A stretch of 64,000 nt of DNA from Channallabes apus (lineage: Eukaryota; Chordata; Actinopteri; Siluriformes; Clariidae): positions 14,512,651 to 14,576,650 of the forward strand of contig CM060118.1 in assembly GCA_030522415.1 (NCBI GenBank), in the 5' to 3' direction. Below, one piece after another: positions 11,306-21,800 of the stretch (its first letter is position 1; the number at the start of each line of letters is the position of its first letter). The position numbers were made by a program, and so were the translations under genes. The notes below the pieces were generated by a model. It made no database searches. It was not told the origin of the DNA and worked only from the letters and a program-made list of their open reading frames with translations.

Positions 11306-12487
11306 TAAGGCTGCACGATGCTTGCTAAAATGTCAATCACGATTCTACTTCTCTAGGGAAATTGAGATTCTGCCACACAATTCTACATTTATTGCGCTCA
11401 AGTAAAAAAAATTATTAATTGTTTAATTAAAAAAATAACATTTGCTGTCTAAATAGGCCTTTCAAATCTCTTCTTAAAAAAGAAAAAGGATTGTTCGTCC
11501 TCATTTCAGAAGCTATAAACTGCCAGAAGCCATAAAATTCCTTAAAAGTTGCTAAGCATAAAGAGATAATAGTAATAAATCAAATAACGAATAGCACCTG
11601 TGCTTGTTGAACTCTCAACCAACTACAGTACATCAACACCGCATGTGTTAGTTTACATTATTATTATTTTATCAGCATAAGGTAAATGTCACAGTGTTTG
11701 GTAGGTAGTTTGTAATTAAGTACAATAAATGTACATTACAGAGTTTATTGTTAGCTAATTTGTTTAAAGTTAGTTTTCGATCAGTTCCCAGTGTCCCTGT
11801 TTAACAGTCAGAATCAACGCATCAGGTTTAATTAACTGATACAGTAAGTTATATCGAAATTAGAGATGTACAAGCTTGTCTATGTTCGGACAGTAGTAAA
11901 TATGTTTGGTTGCTTTTTTTTTGTGGGACAGCGCAGGTTGTGATTAGCTGGTATTGTCCCTTTTCTCGTCTCTGATTGGCTTGTGATACTGAGCGTGTGC
12001 AGCTTAGAGCATGGAATTATAGATTGAGAGAACAAGAATGAAAGTTTAAGTGAGGAGAAGAAAGGGAAAAAAAACAATCGGAGAGCAGCACAGAGTTTAA
12101 CGCACAGGTTTTTGACATGAAAATAACTTCGTACTGTTCCGAGCACACTGATTAGCTTGTTTAGGTCCACCTCTTTCTCACGTGTGACACAAGTGACAGA
12201 GGAAAGCCATAAATGAGGAAAAGAAACGAGAGAAGTGATCGAGTGGTAAGACTGAATAATTTGCTAATCTCCGACCTGATTGGTAAATTATTAGTGCTTT
12301 ATTTTACACCGTGCGAGTTTGACTGATATAGCAATCCGAGACTGTTGTCAAGTAAATTAAATGGAACATGTGAATGCAACGTTCTCTGAGTGCTTGGAAA
12401 TACATTTAGTCATTTAGAAATGAGACTTTGTGTATGTATGGGTCGAGATCGCAATTTTTCGTCCCAACAATTAATTGCGCAACCCTA
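11306..12487. mobile_element. Probable old hAT-type element, about 1.2 kb
   Basis: The left end TAAGGCTGCACGAT and the reverse complement of the right end (TAGGGTTGCGCAATTAATT) are both variants of the common fish hAT terminus TAGGGCTGCACGAT. Flanking 8-mers match only about 4/8, so the insertion is old or the pairing is wrong. No transposase is readable. Confidence 0.5.
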
Positions 12488-13860
12488 GATCACCTTTATA
12501 GAAACCCTTTAGAAGCATATCGTGCTGTGCAAGACTGTGTATGTGACAAATAAAATTTTAATTCAAGATCACGAGCATCCAAAGCTTTCTGAGGCGCTGT
12601 CGATTTGCACGCCACGTACGAACCCATGAAAGATTTAAACCCTTCAGACTCGCCATGCCTAATTAAACTAACAGCCTTCTGCATGTGCTTGTGTCTTCTC
12701 TGTGTCTCTGAACCTGGTTTAATAAATGATGATGTCTCTAAAAGCGATGTCCAACACGCAGCTGGGCGGCATGATTCATGATTCAGCGACAGATTGGACA
12801 GATACGAGGTCTGATCCGATAACATGACCTACTGTTCTGGGCTGGAGCAGGAATATCATTTCAGCATTCTCAGCAAAATATGCTTGAGGAGAAGGGGGGG
12901 GAAAACAAAAAACAAAAAAACACGCACTTTAGTTCAAGGCACTTTTCTGAAGTTAATCTATTAAGTGCCACTGACTCAAGAAAGCAATTTTTGTAATGGC
13001 AAGCCACAATTTCTGCCATCCCCAGCTAAGATGCCGTGCTTATTTAACTTAATGCATTCTCAAAAAACAAAAGATGTGTATGTTCAATAATCTGATTTCA
13101 CAAAGCATCACAGAGGTTTCTCTTTCTGTGATGAATAAATAAACTGACGCAGCTTAACTTCCAGAGGAGTGTTCACTAAACTCATGAATCCAGATGTATT
13201 CATCTATATATAGTCTGTCTAGACGAAACAAACATCAACACCGATCCTGGTTTAATACATTAACAAACACAGTAGCTTTAAATAGTCTGAATGCACCACG
13301 ACACGTGTTTGGCCAAAACAAATCACTAAAACTAAGATTTAAATCGTGCATGTACAGATTTCGAAAGTGATTTCACGAGTTGCGTGAAAACAAAACATCA
13401 ACATAACTCACATTATGAATTTCTATAATATAACATAATATAGTGATATAGTCATTTATTTGGCTTGGGGGGGGACTATATTCAACAAAAGCTGGATCTG
13501 ATTAAAAGTTTGAGAGAAAACACAAAAAAGGTGGTTGAACGCTGCACAGAATGACTCCAGTTTCGCTTCTTAAACACGTCTGGATTTATAGCAAAGGGGA
13601 TTAAGACACGGCTGAGATTATTTTAATCCGAACTACCACACCTCAGGAATGTAGGGGGGGAAAGGGGCAAAGATAAAGAAAAGTCTCGAAGGTTTAAACA
13701 TCTCCAGTTTTTTCCATCTTACTTCAGTTTTACAGCACAAACTGTCTCGAGCGCGAGTTACCTGGTTTTAGGTTCTACACTCATATCCGACTGAGTTTTA
13801 TTCCTTTTTTCCTTCACACTTAAAACATATTTCATCCACTACAGTCATTCCAAGCCACAA
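12488..13860. other. Gene-free spacer before promoter-like patch
   Basis: A 109-codon open frame on the minus strand (12496-12825) has no recognisable domain and no neighbouring exon that would extend it; I treat it as chance. Nothing else is seen. Confidence 0.5.
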
Positions 13861-13912
13861 TTCCAACGTTTTTTCAACAAGTTTTAGCTAACCGGCTAGC
13901 TCGCGAGACCCC

Positions 13913-13934
13913 TCTCTCTCTCTCTCTCTCTCTT
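13913..13934. repeat. (CT)n microsatellite
   Basis: A short CT tract just downstream (minus-strand sense) of the putative first exon. Confidence 0.9.
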
Positions 13935-14123
13935 CAGCGTTAACGTTACTATGTGTTAGCATACGTTACCACAAGAGTGAAAAAATATCATTTAAACAAG
14001 GTTTAATTAAACTTTACTCACACTCAGACTTCTTCCACACCCCGTCTATCCAACACCAAGTGTCTATAGACTGGATAAGTTTTAAAACAGCTCATAGTTC
14101 ACAGTCTTGTTCACAGCATCGAG

Positions 14124-14214
14124 TACAAATCCGCCATCTTCACTCGGCTGTGTGGTGATGCTGCTGGCTCGCGACTCCTCAGGCCGAAACTCTGGACCAA
14201 ACCAAATGAGCGCG
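14124..14214. repeat. 91-bp direct repeat, copy A (promoter/first-exon core)
   Basis: It matches 15279-15369 at 90 of 91 bases. The single difference lies in GATGCTGCTGG here against GATGCTGTTGG in copy B. Both copies begin TACAAATCCGCC and end ATGAGCGCG; sequence outside these points is unrelated. Confidence 0.95.
14129..14140 (-). promoter_or_regulatory. YY1-type motif AAGATGGCGGAT
   Basis: It matches the YY1 consensus AAGATGGCGGC except at the last base and is oriented for a minus-strand transcript. A second identical copy lies at 15284-15295 inside the duplicated segment. Confidence 0.6.
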
Positions 14215-14935
14215 GAACACGGGGGGGTGACCGGACAAGCAGGAGCGAACTCGAGCGCGTATATTTTGCAGACGTTTCCTCAAAACGACATTTAAATCAC
14301 ATTATCTACACTGATTATCTATTATTAAACCCCACCGATTCAACGAAACTGATTATATTCTTTGTAAGGAAAGAAATAGATTTGCGGCCACCCCTGTGTG
14401 GAAAATCTGCGATCGGATCTTCCACAAGAGAGCGCCTCCTTCCAGCCCCCCGCGCTCCCCCACCACCAGGTACAGAGGCTCAGTGGAGGGAAGTTGTGGG
14501 AATAACTTCTCAGCTATTAGATCACAATACTGCTCTGTACAGGTTAAATCTGAGAAAATTACACATGAGATTTTACAGAAAGAGGTTGTTGTTGCTTTTT
14601 TCCCACCATGCAATTCAATTTTATTAATTTTTTAAAAGTATATTGCCTACAATAACAGGGTTCCTCCTATAAATTATAATTCATTGTTATTACCTGAAGG
14701 GTGTGCATTTATATAAATATAGTCATGCATGATGTGAAATATGACCTATATACATATCAAATTAGTTATATTTCAATAACCAAATGTTACTTCATGTAAT
14801 CAATCCAGTGATCAGTTGAATTGTCCCAATGGACGTTTAAAACTCGTCCTATTGCGCCCCCTGGTGGGAGAGAAATTGCAAAAAGTGTGTGTATAGAAAT
14901 TACACTTTAAAATTTTGACATTTCTGCAATCCCTT
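14215..14935. other. Upstream region of the promoter-like patch
   Basis: No gene. The part at about 14380-14500 is GC-rich (runs of C with GCGCTCCCC) and may be promoter sequence; the remainder is AT-rich. Confidence 0.4.
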
Positions 14936-15215
14936 ATTCATTCATTCATCATCTATACAGCTTATCCAGGACACATGGTATACAGGGACCTGAAACCTAT
15001 CATAGGAGACTCTGGGCGCAGGGCAAGGAACACCCTGGACAGGGTGCAAATCCATCGCAGGGCACACACTACAAGCAATTTGAGAATAACCTAATCAGCA
15101 TGGCTTTGGACTGTGGGAGGAAACCCATCAAGCGCACTGTAAGCATGAAAATCCCAAAGACCCGAGGCCTACCCTTACCCTAACCTAAGTGCTACGCCAC
15201 CATGCACAGCAAATA
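14936..15215 (-). repeat. Dispersed fish SINE-like repeat, inverse orientation
   Basis: It begins with ATTCATTCATCATCTATACAGC and continues with CACCCTGGACAGGGTGCAAATCC and CATCGCAGGGCACACAC. This is the reverse complement of the tail of the same repeat family seen at 8.1, 59.6, 60.7 and 62.2 kb. Confidence 0.7.
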
Positions 15216-15278
15216 AAATGATCAAGAGAAAATTTTATATTTGAGCTTAAAAAAAACAAAAGGGATTCCAGGCAGAAC

Positions 15279-15369
15279 TACAAATCCGCCATCTTCACTC
15301 GGCTGTGTGGTGATGCTGTTGGCTCGCGACTCCTCAGGCCGAAACTCTGGACCAAACCAAATGAGCGCG
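15279..15369. repeat. 91-bp direct repeat, copy B
   Basis: A same-orientation copy of 14124-14214, starting about 1.15 kb upstream in the minus-strand sense. It contains the YY1-type motif but not the splice donor of copy A. Near-identity implies recent duplication or gene conversion. Confidence 0.95.
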
Positions 15370-15718
15370 TAGCCAGCTGCAATCCGTTATGATTTTTTTT
15401 TAAGCTTAAGCATGAGATTTTAAAACTTAAAAGCTAATAAATTATAATTTCCTGTTGTTTCTGTTTGAGCTGAAATTCAATATATATACAGATGTGTATC
15501 TTTATAAACATACTGTATATCAATATGTCTTCATGTACATTTAAACTAAGACAGGACCAGAACACCTCAGAACTACTGACACAAAAAGACATTAACGTAC
15601 ATGAATGTATATTGCCTGCCTGTCCAAAAAAAAAAAAAGTCACACACTAAGATTTCATTCAAACACCTTTAGTTTTGATTACAGCACACACGGTGGTGTC
15701 CAATTTGTGTGTGAAAAT

Positions 15719-15723
<5 letters not shown>

Positions 15724-15749
<26 letters not shown>
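15724..15749. repeat. Poly(A) tract
   Basis: A run of A about 26 bp long. Confidence 0.95.
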
Positions 15750-15834
15750 CTCAGGTCCTAGAACCAATTTTTTACAAGTTGGGTCCTGGAATATGCCTGT
15801 GCCATCATGGAAGAAACCTCCACAGATTTGGCAG

Positions 15835-16040
15835 TGGTGGCTCAGTCGGTTAAGGTTGTGGGTTACTGATTGGAAGGTCTGGAGTTTGAGCCTCAGCACC
15901 GCCTTGTTGCCACTGTTGAGCCCTTGAACAAGGCTCTTAATCCTATATGCTCCAGGGGTACTGTATCCTCTCTGACCCCAGTTTAATACTGTGACGAAAT
16001 AATTTCACTGTGCTGTAAGGTACATGACAAGTAATTGAAT
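15835..16040 (+). repeat. tRNA-derived SINE
   Basis: The head carries an RNA polymerase III A box (TGGCTCAGTCGG) followed about 45 bp later by a degenerate B box (GGAGTTTGAGCC). The body continues through TTGAGCCCTTGAACAAGGC to the 3' part near TGTGCTGTAAGGTACATGAC. The layout is that of a tRNA-derived SINE. Confidence 0.7.
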
Positions 16041-16048
16041 CGTTATCA

Positions 16049-17075
16049 TTTGATAACCTGGTCATTCAGTACATCAGCTGTATTAATTTTATAGCCACAC
16101 AATATTACTGAGTCTAGGCCTGACCAACTGAAGCGACCCCACATCATAACACTGCCTCCAGAAGTTTGTGCAGTGGCAACTATGCATGATGGGTGCATTG
16201 CTTCAATTCATCAGACCACATGATCTTTTGTCCATTCCACCAAAGTCCAATTTTAAAGCTCTAGCAAACTGAAGCCTTTTTTTCTGATTAGTCTAACAAT
16301 TGTTTTTTTTTTTTGGTTTTGTTTTTTTATGGCCACACAGCTGTTTCATCCCAGTCCTCATTTTGAGTTCTCAACACTGTGTGTGTGTGTGTATGGAAAT
16401 GGTCTTAGTTTCACTATTAACAGCTTTGCTATTTCTTCCACTTTTCCTGCAAGACAATTTACATTTATTTTAAATCAGCAGGCAAAAACAGTCTTACCTG
16501 GGAATTCCACAAATGCTTGATCACCAAATTCGGTTATGTTCCTACTCCCAAATAATACAATTTCCCAAAGTGAGAGAGAATATTATCTGCTTGCAGCATA
16601 CATTTTAACTATGTATTACTGGAACAACTCATGATCTTCATCGGCCGTAATGCATGACCAAACTTCCTTCCTCCTTCTCTTTCTGCAGTATGCAGATTAT
16701 AGGACTTTTTATAGTACAGTACTAATTTTTAGGCAAACTATGAAACTAATCAGAAAAAAAGGCTCCAAATTCAAAAAGGAAAGGACTTTGGAGCAGTGGA
16801 AAAGGGTCATGTGGTCTGATGAGTTCAGATTGGATACTAGTCCAGAGTGATGGGTGCATCAGGGTAAGAAGGGCAGCCCATAAAGCACAGCGGTGTTCAG
16901 ATGCAGCAGTTCCACTAAGTCTTATTGCAAGGTGGATCAGACATACTGTATTAGTCCAGCACATCCCAGCTCAATCAGACTGAGAATTTGGAGGCCACCT
17001 TGAACTCATGTTCCTTAAACGATTCCTTAAACTTTTTTAGCCATCACAATGTGGCCCTTGTTATAGTGGCCATAA
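16049..17075. mobile_element. Mosaic of decayed Tc1-like fragments in opposite orientations
   Basis: Three fragments are recognisable: minus-strand at about 16049-16305 (antisense of a catalytic-core region; TCATCAGACCACATGATC), plus-strand at about 16733-16870 (readable EQWKRVMWSDEFR), and minus-strand at about 16957-17075 (TCCAGCACATCCCA...GCCATCACAATGTGGCC). The first two contain a shared stretch, in inverse orientation, around CTAATCAGAAAAAAAGGC. All carry stops and indels. Confidence 0.65.
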
Positions 17076-17281
17076 CATATGTTACGGTGTAGATAAGAAA
17101 ACCTAAGGTCAGAATAAACAGTTCTAATCAAGTTCCAATCTAAAAGGTAATGGGTAAACTTTTAAAGATTTATTTTCAGTTACAGGAAATAAAGAGCAAA
17201 TTCTCAAACAGAAAATAAAACCCAAACGCACGAGTGTGTATTAAAACATGAAGACCCACAAAATTAGTGTTTTGAGTTATC

Positions 17282-17287
17282 TTTATT
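17282..17287 (-). terminator. zswim8: Candidate polyadenylation signal AATAAA
   Basis: TTTATT on the plus strand reads AATAAA on the gene strand, about 1.3 kb after the stop. Alternative AATAAA hexamers lie at 17345-17350 and about 17170. Confidence 0.45.
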
Positions 17288-17586
17288 AAGTAAACTCTAC
17301 ATTTTCAATATTGCTTTTTGTCTGTTCCATTTTCATATTTTTTTTTTATTTAGTCTAGATTACAACCTTCTGCAATCAGCACGGTTTATATATTCATATA
17401 TATTTATATATATCTTTTTCCCCCAATCAAGCTACACTTTGAAGAATACAAAAATATCACAGTACAATTTCTACAATCATTCCCTACTAGTGAGCTCCAA
17501 AGAGGGCGCCGGACTCGAGGCTGGAACACAAGAACCTGGCAAAGATCCACCTGTCTACTGTAGGTTAACATCGAAAGTATGTGCGC

Positions 17587-17587
<1 letters not shown>

Positions 17588-17626
<39 letters not shown>
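17588..17626 (+). repeat. (GT)n microsatellite in the 3' UTR
   Basis: An uninterrupted GT tract of about 38 bp; the transcript strand would carry (CA)n. Confidence 0.95.
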
Positions 17627-17627
<1 letters not shown>

Positions 17628-18610
17628 AGTCAGGGGAAAAAAAACATCAGAGAGACTGAAAATGATGAGAGAATAGTTCTTTTTTTTCTATACGTGCATC
17701 TGCATTTGATGATAAATACATATGCACAGAAAACAAAACGAAGTGGAGAGCCTGTTGGCAGTGAACTCGTTATAGATAAATTCTGAAGTCACAGAGGTTA
17801 GAAAATCTGGGCCAGCCAAACTTCTGTGCCCCAATACCTCAAGCCCTCGCCTCCCAACAGCCAGCTGGAAAAGGGAACTCAGATAGCAGTCGCTTTCATT
17901 CGTCAAACTGTTCTCTGCACACACCACACTATACAAAATATCAAAAGAACAAAGAGTAAAACAACAACAAAAAAAAAAAACGTAGGAGAATCCTCACCCG
18001 TACTTGATTATTGTTTCCTATTAAATGTCTGTTTACTTCTTTTAATGAAGGATGCTCTTTCCTCGTTCATACGCAGAGCATCCGACGCTGTACTCCTTTA
18101 TGTCCGGTGGAGGCTCACTCCTCCAAAAGCAGAGGAATGTTGCAGTATGAGTCTGACATTTAGTTTTTCATTTAAATTTGCATTAACAAACATCAACAAA
18201 ACTAAATAAGGGAAAAAGAAAAACACATTGTATTTCAATAACCATACAACTAAAACTCAGTGAAGCAGACATCAACATTGTGAAAAGAGGAAAAAGACAG
18301 ATTAAGATAAAACACTAGTCATAAGTTACTTAACGTCACTCACACACACAAAAAAAGAAATGATAAATCAGACACAACAACGGGTTCGATAAAAGGTGAA
18401 GAATCGTTTGGACACGAGTTATTCCCATGTCTCAGAAACTCCATGAGATTGCACATCCTGGTGTAATACAGGAGCAAGAGGAGGACTGATTGTGCTGCCA
18501 GTTATGGGTCTGGAGTCTTTAGGGGGCGCTGTGGCTCACACGAAGCTCGGGCTGAGCTCTTGGGCGAGCTGCAGTTTCAGACAGTTAGTGCTCGCTAGTG
18601 TGTGAAGCTC

Positions 18611-18814
18611 TCATGGTGAAAACGTCGCCATCTCCAGTGAGATCCGCTGCCACAGCTCCTTGGTCTGCTTCCCCCTCTTCAGGGTCTGCAGGACATCGTT
18701 GAACTGCATCATGCCCATCGGGGTGAGACAGAATGCCCCGCGGGCACTCCGGATTATGTTTACAAAGTCATCGTAGTCTGCCGGGGTCAGGTGGATCAGG
18801 CGATAGTTGATGTA
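18611..18814 (-). CDS. zswim8: zswim8 terminal coding exon 26
   Basis: Residues 1866-1932 plus TGA, YINYRLIHLTPADYDDFVN to SLEMATFSP. It is separated from exon 25 by a 4.7-kb intron. Acceptor AAAACAG|TACATC. The C-terminal sequence is nearly identical to the vertebrate family. Confidence 0.97.
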   Translation of the reverse strand, partial: YINYRLIHLTPADYDDFVNIIRSARGAFCLTPMGMMQFNDVLQTLKRGKQTKELWQRISLEMATFSP

Positions 18815-21800
18815 CTGTTTTATGAATGAGAAAGCATGTGATTAGACACTGCACAACAGCTCAGATTAGAGAGAGAAAAAGAAAAAAAAAAGGTTGTGGT
18901 TACATGATAAAATATTCTACATTCATTGAAATAATGTAGAATTAGACTTCCACATGAGCCTTTTACTGCAAAAGTAAAAAGCATTTCTGCTGAAAAGCAC
19001 TGCAGACAAGCCACGGGTACGTACTGACACGACATGTCAGTAGCCCGGACGTGTGAGACGAGGTTTAAATGCAAGCAGCAGTCTTTGGGCCAGCTAATAA
19101 ATATATAATTTGTTCGTCTATATGCTGTATCCAAGACCCTTAAGCTTTCATTTAGAGATTCATTTAAAAATTCTAATTCAATCTGCTTTAAAGATCCAAT
19201 ACACAAACGTATTTAAATATTAATACACCTTGATGAGACCGAGAATGAGCATTCACAGCAGCGCTGCACTGTGCTTCATGTGTGCACCAAATGTACAACA
19301 TGAAATCTTTTGCAATGTGTTGATTTTCAGCTCTTAAATATAAAAATTATTCTATTCTTAATAATATCAAAAATGGATGAAAATGATAAAGCGATCACAG
19401 CGGTTTTACAATGTTTGTAAAAAAAACAATTGTATGCAACAGAAATTGACATATTTCAAATATTACAAATGGTACATCTCTGCACCCTGGATTCCAAAAC
19501 AAATGAAATCTAAAGGTGCATGAATAACCTACCCATATGGAAGGTACTCATATTTCAGCATGTTTATGAGCTGGCAAATAAACAAAACAAAAAAAAAAAA
19601 AAAAGGAACCGAAGGATACTGTCAGACAAAGACAGTAGCATATGGAACATACACACGAAATCCTTTACTGCTGTCAGGGTAGATTTCTGCCTGGGAATGC
19701 CACGTCATCTCATTAGACACGCATGGGGAGAGTGATTTAGCATCACAGTCTCTCCTGCATATCAACGAACAAGTGTCTGTGGTATTATTGCAGGAGGGTG
19801 AGACGGCTTGTGCTATTGGTTGCAACAGCCAAGATATCAAGTGTAGGCCCTTCACAAACGATAAGAGCCGCATGTGATAAATAGTTAATTAAGGATTCGC
19901 TACAAGATGCTCATTTAATAAATACAATTTGGTTGCTCTGAGACAGACTTTACTGGAGACATGTTGCACATGTTTTTTATTTTTTTTTATTTTATTATTA
20001 TACTGGAAATTACTCCAAATGGTTTTTCATGTTTATCTCAATATTTGAAACTCCAAAAATTTCTGAATTACAGTAAAGGACCTGCTAAGAGAAATAAACA
20101 GCTATTTGTGGCTCCTAAAAATTATGCCCGTCTTCTTCAAGGACGTTGCTGTCGTGTTATTTTGCTTTAGTACTCAAGCAAGCACTGTGGTCAGAGACTA
20201 AAGACTCAATCCCGTCTTTTGTGCCTCACGTTTCTTTAATCATATCTCTCAGCAGCCGAGACTAGAGATACGAGCTTTCCTTTATAAAAGGCGACTTCAC
20301 ATGTAAGATTCCAAGAGGTGCCAAGTTGAGATTCTGAGGAGAGCTCCTCTGACTGTTGCCCTCAGTGCATATAAATAGTGTATGGCGTAGTGTTTATAGA
20401 AGAGAGGGCGAATCTCGGTGTGCTCTCTCGGTGGGCTGTGCTGATGAGAGAGCGTCTAACGCACACTGACAGACAGTGGCCTGAAATGTACTGGCAGGAG
20501 AGAAAGCGAGAACACCCTCGTAGAGAGAGTCTCCCTGTCTCTCACACTCAGAGTCTGACTCACACTCGCTTGTCTTTCATGCTTTCTCGCAAGAGAAAAT
20601 TAAGCAATCCGCATAAATATTGCTTCAACTTGCCATCAAATTGTCATAACAGTATCACATATTGCGATGCTGTCAGCTGCGCTGAGGGATCGTGAAGAAC
20701 TTTCTCAACTATTACTGGTTCAGCAACACCATGAATTCAATTTCATCATCACTTCCAAGTTTTACACACCATCTCGCTTGATAGATATACAATAAAACAG
20801 CCATAACATTATGACCACCCGCCTAATATTGACTAGGTTCCCCCTCTTCTGTGACCTTTCTGACACATTTCTATTGGAACCAGCGTTATCCTTTTCAACT
20901 ATTCGCACTACAGGAGCTCTTATACAGGATCAAACTACACAGGCCCATGACCCTGTCCCCGGTACCCTGGTTTGTCCTTACTTGGACTTCCTTTCAGTAG
21001 GTCCTGAATACTGCAGACAGTTTTAGAGTTGCTCTGACCCAGTCATCTTTACATCACAATCCAAATCCTTACGCCTGCACATTTTTTTATGCTTCGAATA
21101 CGTCAACTTCAGGGACAAAATGTTCACTTGCTGCCCAATATATCCCACCTGCTTCCACATGCCACTGAGATATTGTTATGTGTAGGACTAAATTGTGATG
21201 TCACTAAATCAGGATAATGCTGTGTCTGATAAAAAGAAGTCAGAGCAACACACAGAGCATCACGGTTCTGCTGGCAAAAGGAGGGAACACACTCAATATT
21301 ACTCGCATAGTCAATGTCACAGCTGATTGGTGCACATGGTGTATATTCTCTTGGATTGTCAAGTTAAACGTTCTACTTTAAGACTTCGCAGTGCTACTGT
21401 AAATATCCTTAAGACCTGATGTGAGGACAAAGTACAAAAATAAAAGCTTTAAATTAGGCAAATACAATAAAATATTCCATGTAAGGGACTTCAGTAAACT
21501 TCAATAATTATGCAGATATTAACAGAGGTTTTAAGTCTAGACATTTAAGAAACTAAAATGTCAGAATCTTATAAGGACCCATGTTCAATCACTATATGAG
21601 GGGTTCATTTGCAAAAACAGAAATAATTCTTTACCTGTGCCACATTCTGAATCCTAAATCAGAGGAGTTAATTTTACTTAATCAAAACAACCCAACACTA
21701 ATTTGACTGGCTTTCCTGAAGTGCATGATTTTTTAAAAAATGATTAAAAACAGATATTTGTTTCCATATTGGTTAAACATATTTACCCATAACTGTTTAA

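Larger units (their letters stand above)
14022..14214 (-). other. Putative non-coding first exon of an unidentified minus-strand gene
   Basis: Read on the minus strand, this patch holds AAGATGGCGGAT, a YY1-type motif that normally sits just downstream of a transcription start in sense orientation. It ends at a strong splice donor, GAGT|GTGAGTAAAG (exon edge 14022, intron from 14021). CpG dinucleotides are denser than in the flanks. The only ATG-initiated frame is short (MADLYSML then stop), so the exon is probably 5' UTR. No downstream exon is recognised in 1-14021, implying a first intron of more than 14 kb. The gene's identity is unknown. The upstream edge is a guess. Confidence 0.4.
17260..18610 (-). 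other. zswim8: zswim8 3' UTR (probable extent)
   Basis: It runs from the base after the stop codon to the likely cleavage region downstream of the polyadenylation signal at 17282-17287. It includes a CA repeat (minus-strand sense) at 17588-17626. The lower end is inferred from the signal and from the start of decayed Tc1 sequence below about 17,080. Confidence 0.5.

Noticed and set aside
12496..12825. 109-codon minus-strand open frame
   Set aside because: No recognisable domain, no adjoining exon and no splice or promoter support.
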